This document shows, piece by piece, positions 6,694 to 13,392 of a DNA stretch of 13,842 nucleotides. Both the position numbers and the translations under genes were made by a program. The number at the start of each line of letters is the position of its first letter. Position 1 is the stretch's first letter. The notes under the pieces are model-generated. The model had not been told where the DNA came from. It saw only the letters and a program-made list of their open reading frames with translations, and made no database searches. The stretch spans positions 1-13,842 of the forward strand of contig CAZTXD010000101.1 of NCBI GenBank assembly GCA_964617995.1, written 5' to 3'. The DNA comes from CAZTXD01 sp964617995. Its GTDB lineage: Bacteria > Actinomycetota > Acidimicrobiia > Spongiisociales > ZC4RG35.

Positions 6694-7362
6694 ATGAACA
6701 GACCAGTCATGGCGGAGGCCTTGGGAACGGGACTCCTGCTGTACCTGATCGTGGGTAGCGGGATGGCAGCGGAGACACTTGGCAACGACCCGGCGATCCA
6801 GCTGCTGTCCCATGCCATTGTGGTGGGGTTGGGCCTGGGGGTTCTCATCGCCGCGTTCCAGACCCTTTCCGGCTCCCACTTCAACCCGTCGGTGACCCTC
6901 GCCTTTTGGAGGTCGGGTGACATCGAAGCTCGCCGTGCCATTCAGTACGTTGTGGGCCAGTTGGCCGGGGCAGTCGTCGGTGTCATGGCCGCACATCTCA
7001 GTTTCGAGGCCAAGGCTCTCTCTGTCTCTGACACAGTTCGCAGCGGCTCCGGCCTGGCCCTTGCCGAAGGTATCGCGACCTTCGTTCTCGTATTCGTCAT
7101 CCTCGCCTTGGTGCGGACCGGCCGTGCAGGGTTCGTCCCCGCCTCAGTGGGAGCGTGGGTCGCCGCGGTCGTCTTTGCCACCTCGAGTACCGGTTTTGCC
7201 AATCCGGCCGTCACCGTCGCTCGGACCTTCACCGACAGCTATACCGGCATCGCTCCCGGCTCGGTTGCCGGTTTCCTGATCGCTCAGGTGGCTGCCGGTG
7301 TTCTCGCCGCAGGCATGGCGCGACTTCTGTTTGTAGATCCGGTCTCCTTGACCAAGAATTAG
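6694..7362 (+). CDS. aqpS: MIP-family channel, AqpS-like aquaglyceroporin
   Basis: A 222-residue major intrinsic protein with about six membrane helices. The two pore half-helices carry HFNPSVTLA (NPS at 64-66, in place of the usual NPA) and FANPAVTVAR (NPA at 170-172, pore Arg177). The second motif lacks the common NPAR form and reads NPAVTVARTFTD, which I associate with actinobacterial aquaporins found next to arsenate reductases. Such AqpS-type channels let uncharged arsenite leave the cell down its gradient after arsenate reduction. The next gene, seven bases downstream, is arsC, which supports that role. Glycerol or water transport is the alternative. The start is ATG at 6694, with GGAAGGAGG at 6673-6681; that site can pair with CTCCT at 6660-6664. 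Genes continue in the same direction from ppk after a 46-base gap. Confidence 0.87.
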   Translation: MNRPVMAEALGTGLLLYLIVGSGMAAETLGNDPAIQLLSHAIVVGLGLGVLIAAFQTLSGSHFNPSVTLAFWRSGDIEARRAIQYVVGQLAGAVVGVMAAHLSFEAKALSVSDTVRSGSGLALAEGIATFVLVFVILALVRTGRAGFVPASVGAWVAAVVFATSSTGFANPAVTVARTFTDSYTGIAPGSVAGFLIAQVAAGVLAAGMARLLFVDPVSLTKN

Positions 7363-7369
7363 GAGCAAC

Positions 7370-7816
7370 GTGACAGCCAGCGACACCCCCCCTGACCCCG
7401 CAACCAAGCCGAGCGTCGTGTTCCTCTGTGTTCACAACGCCGGCCGTTCCCAGATGGCTGCAGGTTGGATGCGACACCTTGGAGGAGAGGAAGTTGACGT
7501 CTTCTCCGGTGGCTCCGAGCCTGCCGACGCGGTCAACCCGGCGGCCGTGGAGGCGATGGCTGAGAAGGGGATCGACATCAGTGCTCAGACGCCCCGCCCA
7601 TGGACCGACGACATCATCAAGGGTGCGGACGTCGTGGTCACCATGGGCTGCGGTGATACCTGCCCGGTTTTCCCCGGCAAGCGGTATCTCGACTGGGAGC
7701 TGGAGGACCCGTCCGGCAAGTCGGTAGTGAAGGTGCGGTCTATCCGCGACGACATCGAAGAGCGGGTTCGGGAGCTCATGGTCGAGCTGGGTGTCCCCAT
7801 CCAGGAGACCCCTTAG
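7370..7816 (+). CDS. arsC: Low-molecular-weight arsenate reductase ArsC
   Basis: A 148-residue arsenate reductase of the LMW protein-tyrosine-phosphatase fold. The CX5R phosphate/arsenate loop is C20-VHNAG-R26 followed by SQMA, and the expected MGCGDTCPVFPGKRYLDWEL and DPSG segments follow. C20 attacks arsenate. C94 and C98 are only four apart, unlike the seven-residue spacing of the thioredoxin-coupled S. aureus enzyme (C82/C89). The GCGDTCP form is typical of actinobacterial enzymes, some of which use mycothiol and mycoredoxin, so the electron donor is open. The start is GTG at 7370, with AGGAG at 7361-7365. It lies seven bases after the AqpS-like channel: together they can reduce As(V) to As(III) and release it. 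No arsR gene or ArsR site is seen nearby. Confidence 0.92.
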   Translation: MTASDTPPDPATKPSVVFLCVHNAGRSQMAAGWMRHLGGEEVDVFSGGSEPADAVNPAAVEAMAEKGIDISAQTPRPWTDDIIKGADVVVTMGCGDTCPVFPGKRYLDWELEDPSGKSVVKVRSIRDDIEERVRELMVELGVPIQETP

Positions 7817-7851
7817 GATTGACATGGTGACCACCATCATGAGGGGCGGTC

Positions 7852-9387
7852 ATGACTGCCCCGATCCGCCCTCTTGAAGCCCTGAGCTCACCCGACCAGG
7901 GTGCTTTGGCACGTTGGCTGGGACGTCTGACCGCCCTGAGCCTGGGGGCGGTGCTGTCGCTGGTGTTCCCCGAGCCGGGGCTGTGGTGGATGGGGTGGAT
8001 TTGGCTGGCTCCGATACTCATCGTGATCGCTCGATCTCCTCGTCGGAGCGAGTCGCTGTGGCGGAGCTGGCTTGCCGGGATCGGGTATCTCACCGCACTC
8101 CACTACTGGGTTGTCCCGTACACGGGTGTCTTCACCATCCTCCTCGCCGCCTTCGTCGGGCTCTTCTGGCTACCGCTCGGTTTGGTGTGCTGGTGGGGAC
8201 TCAGCACCTCCGCAGGGCCGGAACAGCGAACGGCGTCGCTGGTCTTGATCCCTTCGGTCTGGGTCCTGATCGAGGCGGTGCGGTCCTGGGAGTACTTTGG
8301 CGGTACCTGGGGGCTGCTCGGACTCAGTCAATGGCAGGTGGCGCTGGTGTTACAAGGAGCCGCCCTCGGTGGGGTCTGGTTTCTGAGCTTCGTCATGGTG
8401 ACGGTCAACGTGGCCCTGTTGACCGCGATCCTGCCCGGATGGTCGACGGAACAGCGTCTTCGCTCTGCGGTGTTGGCATTAGCCCTCCCGCTTCTGCTGG
8501 TCGCCTACGGCTCGAACCGGGCCGAGATCGCACCCTCGGGTTCGGTGACGGTCGGTGGGGTGCAGCCGGGAGTGTTCGCCGATCGTGCCGCCCGTCTCGA
8601 TGCGCACGTCGAGGAGAGTCTCGCCTTCGCTGGGTCCGACGACGTCGACTTCGTGGTGTGGGGCCAGACCAGCGTTGCCTACGATCCCGCACTCGACGAG
8701 ACGGTCGGAGCCCGTCTCCAGGAGCTGGCAGACACCATCGGAGTCGATCTCTTCGTGAATGTCGACGCCCGTGGTGGGGTCGGAATCATCAAGACCACGG
8801 TTCAGTACACGGTGGACGGTCCGGCACCGGACACCTACGGAAAGCAGCGCCTGGTTCCGTTTGGCGAGTACATCCCCCTCCGTCCCATCTTCGGCTGGGT
8901 GTCTGATTTCACCCAGGCGGCGACCCAGGACCGGATCCGCGGCCAGGGGCCGGTGGTGATGCGGACTGCGGGCGTGACCTTCGGACCGCTGATCTCGTAT
9001 GAGTCGACCTTTCCCGACATGCGCCGCGACCTCGCCCTGCTCGACGTAGACCTGACCATCGTCCAGGGAGGCACCCAGACCTTCCAGGGATCATGGGCTC
9101 AGCCCCAGCAAGCCAGCTATGAGGCGGTGCGGGCGGTGGCCTCGGGCCGACCCGCGGTGCTGGTGGCGGTGAGCGGGGTCTCTGCCGCCTTCGACTCGAG
9201 AGGGCGTCTTCTGTTGTGGTACCCGGCTGATCAGGTGGGGGCCTTCGCAGTCGACGTGCCTCTCTTCAAGGAGGACACCTTCTATGTGCGCTTCGGCGAC
9301 TGGGTGGTCTGGCTCTCGCTGGCGGTGGTGGTGGCGACGATTGCGATGCTGATCGTCAGGCGGCCAACCCGCGACCCAGGGTTGTAG
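7852..9387 (+). CDS. Apolipoprotein N-acyltransferase (Lnt) homologue with altered catalytic residues
   Basis: A 511-residue protein with the Lnt layout: hydrophobic N-terminal helices (to about 220), a nitrilase-like domain outside the membrane (about 230-475) and a C-terminal helix (about 484-502). The region VFPEPGLWWMGWIWLAPIL and the motifs YGKQRLVPFGEYIP and SRGRLL are Lnt-like. Lnt adds a third acyl chain to lipoproteins using a Glu-Lys-Cys triad (E. coli E267, K335, C387). Here the Lys is kept (K331), but the Glu is Gln (Q272 in VVWGQTS) and the nucleophile Cys is Ser (S382 in LISYEST). The Glu of PFGEY and the Glu two after the nucleophile are kept. The gene is intact, so it may be a pseudoenzyme or have a different activity. 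ATG at 7852 has GAGGGG upstream. It lies 35 bases after arsC and 144 bases before lipoprotein gene pstS. Confidence 0.85.
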   Translation: MTAPIRPLEALSSPDQGALARWLGRLTALSLGAVLSLVFPEPGLWWMGWIWLAPILIVIARSPRRSESLWRSWLAGIGYLTALHYWVVPYTGVFTILLAAFVGLFWLPLGLVCWWGLSTSAGPEQRTASLVLIPSVWVLIEAVRSWEYFGGTWGLLGLSQWQVALVLQGAALGGVWFLSFVMVTVNVALLTAILPGWSTEQRLRSAVLALALPLLLVAYGSNRAEIAPSGSVTVGGVQPGVFADRAARLDAHVEESLAFAGSDDVDFVVWGQTSVAYDPALDETVGARLQELADTIGVDLFVNVDARGGVGIIKTTVQYTVDGPAPDTYGKQRLVPFGEYIPLRPIFGWVSDFTQAATQDRIRGQGPVVMRTAGVTFGPLISYESTFPDMRRDLALLDVDLTIVQGGTQTFQGSWAQPQQASYEAVRAVASGRPAVLVAVSGVSAAFDSRGRLLLWYPADQVGAFAVDVPLFKEDTFYVRFGDWVVWLSLAVVVATIAMLIVRRPTRDPGL

Positions 9388-9412
9388 ACACCGCTGAGCG
9401 ACGTCTAGAACC

Positions 9413-9477
9413 CAGGGTTCGCATAACTGTTCACCTGCCGTTCATCCCGGCATTGCCGTCGGGTCAAACAGGGTTCG
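9413..9477 (+). repeat. 9-bp direct repeat CAGGGTTCG flanking the PHO box
   Basis: CAGGGTTCG occurs at 9413-9421 and again at 9469-9477, on either side of the PHO-box repeats. A related ACCCAGGGTT lies at the end of the lnt-like gene (9374-9383), and the first copy is inside GAACCC-A-GGGTTC (9408-9420), a short inverted repeat. This could be part of the pst promoter architecture or chance. Confidence 0.35.
9429..9472 (+). promoter_or_regulatory. PHO box (PhoP-type 11-bp direct repeats) and pstS promoter
   Basis: GTTCACCTGCC (9429-9439) and GTTCATCCCGG (9440-9450) are adjacent 11-bp repeats that match the actinobacterial PhoP consensus G(G/T)TCAYYYR. A degenerate unit follows at 9451-9461, and GGTCAAACAGG at 9462-9472 is in the same 11-bp phase. 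A TAnnnT hexamer, TACCTT, lies at 9478-9483 and can serve as the -10, with the repeats in place of a -35. This sits in the only sizeable gap before pstS and predicts induction under phosphate limitation. The pstS ribosome site AAGGAG is at 9516-9521. Nothing else coding is visible between 9388 and 9531. Confidence 0.75.
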
Positions 9478-9531
9478 TACCTTCCTCACTGATTCCTGGG
9501 AGGTTCGGATCCAAAAAGGAGATGAACAGGA

Positions 9532-10554
9532 ATGCAGATGAGGAAATTGGCCGCGCTCGTGGCCGTGTTGGCTTTGGTGCTCGCCGCCTGCGGCGGAAGT
9601 GACGGAGGATCCTCCGACACCACGGCCGCGGATGGTGGGAACACCAACACAACCGACTCTCCCGACGCCAGCGGAGACGAAGGTGGTGAACTGACCGGTG
9701 ATGTCCGTCTCGACGGATCGAGCACGGTGGGGCCGCTCTCCGAGGTGGCAGCTGAGCTGTACATGACTGAGTCCCAGCCCGGTGTGCGTGTCACCGTTGC
9801 CATCTCCGGGACCGGAGGTGGTTTCGAGAAGTTCTGCATCGGTGAGACCGACGGCAACAACTCGTCCCGGCCGATTAGGGACGACGAAGCCGAACGCTGC
9901 GCCGAGAACGGAATCGCCTACGACTTCGTCCAGGTGGCAAACGACGCCCTTTCGATCGTGGTCAATGCCGAGTTGCCGGTCGAGTGCATGACGGTGGAGC
10001 AGGTCCGCCAGATCTGGGATGAGGGATCGACGGTAGAGACCTGGGGTGACGTCGACGGTCTCGATCTTCCTGACGACGTCGTAGCCGAGACTTTGACCCT
10101 CTACGGCCCCGGTTCAGACTCGGGAACGTTCGACTACTTCACCGAGGAGATCAACGGTGAGGCCGGTCGGATCCGAAACGACTACATCGACATCGGTGAG
10201 GACGACCTGGCCGCGGTTCGGGCCGTCACCGACGACCCGTATGCCATGGGATACATCCCGTTCTCTTATTTCCAGGAGGCGGGCGATGCGGTGAAGGCCC
10301 TGGCCATCGATGACGGAAGCGGTTGTGTCGAGGCGACCGCTGACAACGTACAGAACCTGGTGTACACCCCACTGGGGAGAGGCCTCTTCGTCTACTTCAG
10401 CGATACTGCTCTGGCCAGGCCCGAGGTCCTCGACTTCGCCGACTTCTACGTCGAGAACGCGGCCCAGATCGCCGAGTTGGCCGAGTTCGTGGCCATGACC
10501 CCCGACCAGCTCGAAGAGCAGGCCGCCAAGATCGCGGCCCTGGCCGGCGGCTGA
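9532..10554 (+). CDS. pstS: Phosphate ABC transporter substrate-binding lipoprotein PstS
   Basis: A 340-residue lipoprotein. The signal peptide MRKLAALVAVLALVLAAC ends in a lipobox (LAAC) with lipidated Cys20. A Gly/Ser/Thr/Asp-rich linker (about 21-55) tethers the binding domain outside the membrane. Phosphate-binding motifs are DGSSTVGP (61-68), SGTGGGFEKF (92-101), GETDGNNSSRPI and YGPGSDSGTF (191-200). Four more cysteines (102, 123, 152, 265) could form disulfides. PstS captures phosphate for PstCAB with high affinity. ATG at 9532 lies ten bases after AAGGAG; the in-frame ATG at 9538 is an alternative. The PHO box lies upstream. The stop overlaps the pstC start by one base (TGATG), and a strong hairpin follows 20 bases after the stop. 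Maturation needs lipoprotein enzymes, and an Lnt homologue lies just upstream. Confidence 0.96.
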   Translation: MQMRKLAALVAVLALVLAACGGSDGGSSDTTAADGGNTNTTDSPDASGDEGGELTGDVRLDGSSTVGPLSEVAAELYMTESQPGVRVTVAISGTGGGFEKFCIGETDGNNSSRPIRDDEAERCAENGIAYDFVQVANDALSIVVNAELPVECMTVEQVRQIWDEGSTVETWGDVDGLDLPDDVVAETLTLYGPGSDSGTFDYFTEEINGEAGRIRNDYIDIGEDDLAAVRAVTDDPYAMGYIPFSYFQEAGDAVKALAIDDGSGCVEATADNVQNLVYTPLGRGLFVYFSDTALARPEVLDFADFYVENAAQIAELAEFVAMTPDQLEEQAAKIAALAGG

Positions 10555-11510
10555 TGACCGCACCAACCACCCAAGACTCCAGGACCGTTGCCTCCGGGCA
10601 ACGGTCCCTGGAGTCCTCCAGTCCGCGATACGGCGAAAAGCTGATCAAGGGCTTCCTGGCCGTGTGCGGTCTGCTCTCCGTCGCGGTCACCTCTGCCATC
10701 GTCTTTTCGCTCCTCCTCCCCACTATCGACTTCTTCCAGGAGGTTTCGATCGTCGAGTTTTTCACCGGTACCCTCTGGGCTCCCCTGTTCGCCAACGCCA
10801 GCTTCGGCGTGTGGCCGGTCGTGGTGGGCTCCCTCATGGTGATGGTTATATCGCTGACAGTTGCGGTGCCGGTGGGACTGCTCTCTGCGATCTACCTGTC
10901 GGAATACGCCAAACCACGTGTGCGTCGGGTGGTGAAGCCGGTCCTCGAGGTGCTCGCTGGCATACCGACCGTGGCGATTGGCCTCTTCGCTTTCTGGTTC
11001 ATTCGCCCGCTCGCCGAAACCCTTCTTCCCTTCCTCCCCTGGCAGGGCCCGTTCTCTGTCGGCGTAGCCGCGCTGGGGGTCGGGCTTCTCATCGTGCCCG
11101 TGATCACCTCGATTGCCGACGATTCGATGCGGGCGGTGCCGGCGTCTCTCCGCCAGGGTGGTTACGCGCTGGGCGCCACGAAGTTGGAGGTGGCCACCAA
11201 GATCGTCTTCCCTGCCGCACTCTCGGGGATAGTGGCCGCCATCGTGCTCGGCGGCTCCCGAGCCATAGGCGAGACCATGGTGGTGTTCATCGCCGCCGGC
11301 GCTGGCAACCCGTTTCTCTCGTTCGATCCCACGAAGGGCGTCCAGACGATGACGGCATTCATCGCGGGTGCGGCCACAGGTGACATCCCCACCGGGACCA
11401 TCAAGTACTACACGATCTTCGCAGTCGGTTCCCTGCTTTTTGTCTTCACCCTGTCGTTGAATGCGCTCTCGATGCGTTTCGTTCGCCGCTTCCGCGAGGA
11501 GTACGACTGA
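10554..11510 (+). CDS. pstC: Phosphate ABC transporter permease PstC
   Basis: A 318-residue inner-membrane permease with about six helices after a cytoplasmic N-terminal tail (about 1-30). The segment VGLLSAIYLSEYAKPRVRR is typical of PstC. The ABC-coupling EAA loop is SMRAVPASLRQGGYALGATK followed by LEVATKIVFPAALSG; AIGETMVVFIAAG is also characteristic. It forms the phosphate channel together with PstA. Its ATG overlaps the pstS stop (TGATG), implying translational coupling. Codons 8-21 form an 18-bp hairpin (10575-10615) within the poorly constrained tail. Its own stop overlaps the pstA start in the same way. Confidence 0.96.
   Translation: MTAPTTQDSRTVASGQRSLESSSPRYGEKLIKGFLAVCGLLSVAVTSAIVFSLLLPTIDFFQEVSIVEFFTGTLWAPLFANASFGVWPVVVGSLMVMVISLTVAVPVGLLSAIYLSEYAKPRVRRVVKPVLEVLAGIPTVAIGLFAFWFIRPLAETLLPFLPWQGPFSVGVAALGVGLLIVPVITSIADDSMRAVPASLRQGGYALGATKLEVATKIVFPAALSGIVAAIVLGGSRAIGETMVVFIAAGAGNPFLSFDPTKGVQTMTAFIAGAATGDIPTGTIKYYTIFAVGSLLFVFTLSLNALSMRFVRRFREEYD
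10575..10615 (+). promoter_or_regulatory. Strong mRNA hairpin in the first codons of pstC
   Basis: GACTCCAGGACCGTTGCC (10575-10592) pairs with GGCAACGGTCCCTGGAGTC (10597-10615), giving 18 base pairs with one bulged C. The four-base loop TCCG is closed by C-G, a UNCG-type tetraloop of exceptional stability. It begins 20 bases after the pstS stop and 21 bases after the pstC ATG. No T tract follows, so it is not a classical terminator. The position suits protection of the pstS 3' end from exonucleases, so that the binding protein is made in excess of the permease, or a brake on pstC translation. Both roles are inferred. Confidence 0.7.
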
Positions 11511-12448
11511 TGGCGACCAGATCGCGCGAGTCGAGCCGGTTGACGGTGGCGACGTCGGGTGCCCGGGCGGCAACGGAGGCCGCCCTCCGGTCGACTTCGG
11601 ACCGGGACCGGGTCATCAACCTCGTCTTCGTCTCGATGATGGTGTTCGCACTCGGTTTCGCCCTGATCGGTCTGGCCTCGCTGATCATCTTCATGGTTGC
11701 CGAAGGTGGAGGAAGGCTCACCTGGGAGCTGATCACCAACCCGCCATCGACTATCAGCCCTGAGCGGGCAGGATTTCGGACTGCCCTCCTCGGGACGCTC
11801 TATGTGATCGGCGGTGTCATCGTGCTCATCGTCCCACTAGGAGTGGGTGCGGCCCTGTATCTCGAGGAGTACGCCAACCCCGAGAGGTGGTGGAACCGCC
11901 TCATCGAGCTCAACATCCAGAATCTCGCCGGCGTGCCTTCGATCGTCTTCGGGATCCTCGGTCTGGCCTTCATCGTGCGCGGGCCAATCAGTCTCGGCTT
12001 CGTCGCCGCCGCAGGATCGCTCACTCTTGCCCTCCTCGTGCTTCCCACGGTGATCCTCGCTGCTCGCGAGGCGATCAGGGCGGTGCCCTCCTCGATCTCC
12101 GACGGGTCGCTGGCGTTGGGCGCTACTCAGTGGCAGACGATCTGGAGACAGATACTCCCCGCCGCGCTCCCCGGGATCCTCACCGGGATAATCCTGGCGA
12201 TCGCGCGCGCCATCGGTGAGGCTGCTCCCCTGCTCCTCGTCGGTGCGGTCACCTTCGTCACCTTCAACCCGAAGTTCTTCGCCGACGGCTACTCGACGCT
12301 GCCGGTGATGATCTATCAGTACTCGAATCGCCCCCAAGAGGAGTTCAGGATCTTGGCTGCCGCTGGTGTCATCGTAATGCTCGTCGTGGTGTTGATGATG
12401 AACTCCCTCGCAGTGTGGTTACGAGATCGATTCGAGCGCAGCTGGTGA
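11510..12448 (+). CDS. pstA: Phosphate ABC transporter permease PstA
   Basis: A 312-residue permease, partner of PstC, with about six membrane helices. A hydrophilic N-terminal tail (about 1-33) precedes the first helix. Typical features are RTALLGTLYVIGGVIVLIVP, GVGAALYLEEYANP, NLAGVPSIVFGILG, the EAA coupling loop AIRAVPSSISDGSLALGATQ and AIGEAAPLLLVGA. It forms the phosphate channel together with PstC and receives ATP-driven motion from PstB. Its ATG overlaps the pstC stop (TGATG). The pstB start follows 17 bases after its stop. Confidence 0.96.
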   Translation: MATRSRESSRLTVATSGARAATEAALRSTSDRDRVINLVFVSMMVFALGFALIGLASLIIFMVAEGGGRLTWELITNPPSTISPERAGFRTALLGTLYVIGGVIVLIVPLGVGAALYLEEYANPERWWNRLIELNIQNLAGVPSIVFGILGLAFIVRGPISLGFVAAAGSLTLALLVLPTVILAAREAIRAVPSSISDGSLALGATQWQTIWRQILPAALPGILTGIILAIARAIGEAAPLLLVGAVTFVTFNPKFFADGYSTLPVMIYQYSNRPQEEFRILAAAGVIVMLVVVLMMNSLAVWLRDRFERSW

Positions 12449-12465
12449 GAGGAGCCGAGGACAAA

Positions 12466-13392
12466 GTGCACGCCAGGAACGAAATCGATAATTCAATGAA
12501 CGAAGCGAGCATCACCCATTCGAAGGAAGCCCAGGATCGGCCCATCGTCCCGGCCGACCGCCACCAGACCCCTACCAGACGACCGGTCGGGAGAGAGGAA
12601 AGCACGGAGGAGGGTGGTGAAGTCGTCATCTCGGTGCGGGACCTATCCGTGTACTACCGGTCTTTCAGGGCTGTCGACGAGGTCAGTCTTCCCATTTACG
12701 AGAAGCAGATAACCGCGTTGATTGGACCGTCGGGCTGTGGAAAGTCGACCGTGCTCCGATGCTTCAACCGGATGAACGACCTGATTCCCGAGGCACGCGT
12801 CGCCGGCACCATCGAGTATCACGGCGTCGACCTCTACGGCCCCGACGTCGATCCGGTAGAGGTGAGACGGAGGATCGGCATGGTCTTCCAGAAGCCAAAC
12901 CCGTTTCCCAAGTCGATCTATGAGAACGTTGCATTCGGTCCCAGAGTGCTGGGCTACCAGGGTGACATGGACGAACTGGTCGAGGAGAGCCTTCGCAAGG
13001 CGGCTTTGTGGGACGAGGTCAAGGACAAGCTCGACGACTCCGGAATGGACATCTCGGGTGGCCAGCAGCAACGGCTCTGCATCGCCCGCGCCATTGCCAC
13101 CAGCCCCGATGTGGTGTTGATGGACGAACCTTGCTCCGCACTCGATCCCATCGCCACCCTCAAGATCGAAGAGCTCATGCTGGATCTCAAGGAGGAGTAC
13201 TCGATCATCATCGTGACCCACAACATGCAGCAGGCGGCGCGGGTCAGTGACCGCACCGCCTTCTTCAACGTGAGCAGCGAGGCCGAGGGGCAAAGAACCG
13301 GGTATCTGGTCGAATACAGTGAGACCCAGGAGCTCTTCACCTCGCCAAAGGAGAAGCTCACCGAGGACTACATAACCGGCAGATTCGGATGA
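12466..13392 (+). CDS. pstB: Phosphate ABC transporter ATP-binding protein PstB
   Basis: A 308-residue ATPase that drives PstCA. Residues below use the 12466 start. Walker A is GPSGCGKST (87-95) and the Q-loop is VFQKPNPFP (Q142). The ABC signature SGGQQQRLCIARAIA begins at 197, Walker B is VVLMDEPCSALDP, and the H-loop His is at 252 (THNMQQAAR). The length exceeds the usual 250-260 because about 53 residues precede the ABC fold (VISVRDLSVYY); this tail is polar and of low complexity. GTG at 12466 is preferred because GAGG lies five bases upstream. ATG at 12496 lacks a ribosome site, and a GTG at 12415 would lie inside pstA. The stop overlaps the phoU start (ATGA). Confidence 0.93.
   Translation: MHARNEIDNSMNEASITHSKEAQDRPIVPADRHQTPTRRPVGREESTEEGGEVVISVRDLSVYYRSFRAVDEVSLPIYEKQITALIGPSGCGKSTVLRCFNRMNDLIPEARVAGTIEYHGVDLYGPDVDPVEVRRRIGMVFQKPNPFPKSIYENVAFGPRVLGYQGDMDELVEESLRKAALWDEVKDKLDDSGMDISGGQQQRLCIARAIATSPDVVLMDEPCSALDPIATLKIEELMLDLKEEYSIIIVTHNMQQAARVSDRTAFFNVSSEAEGQRTGYLVEYSETQELFTSPKEKLTEDYITGRFG

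Noticed and set aside
7819..7837. TTGACA at 7819-7824 and the inverted repeat ATGGTG-AC-CACCAT at 7824-7837 before the lnt-like gene
   Set aside because: No -10 box lies at a suitable distance and the gap is 35 bases, so a separate promoter or operator is not supported; co-transcription with arsC is simpler.
7914..8906. 330-codon plus-strand frame inside the lnt-like gene
   Set aside because: Out-of-frame shadow; Arg/Gly-rich, while the main frame has membrane helices and Lnt motifs.
10446..11573. 375-codon minus-strand frame opposite pstC
   Set aside because: Antisense to pstC, composition His/Arg/Gly-rich, no recognisable motif.
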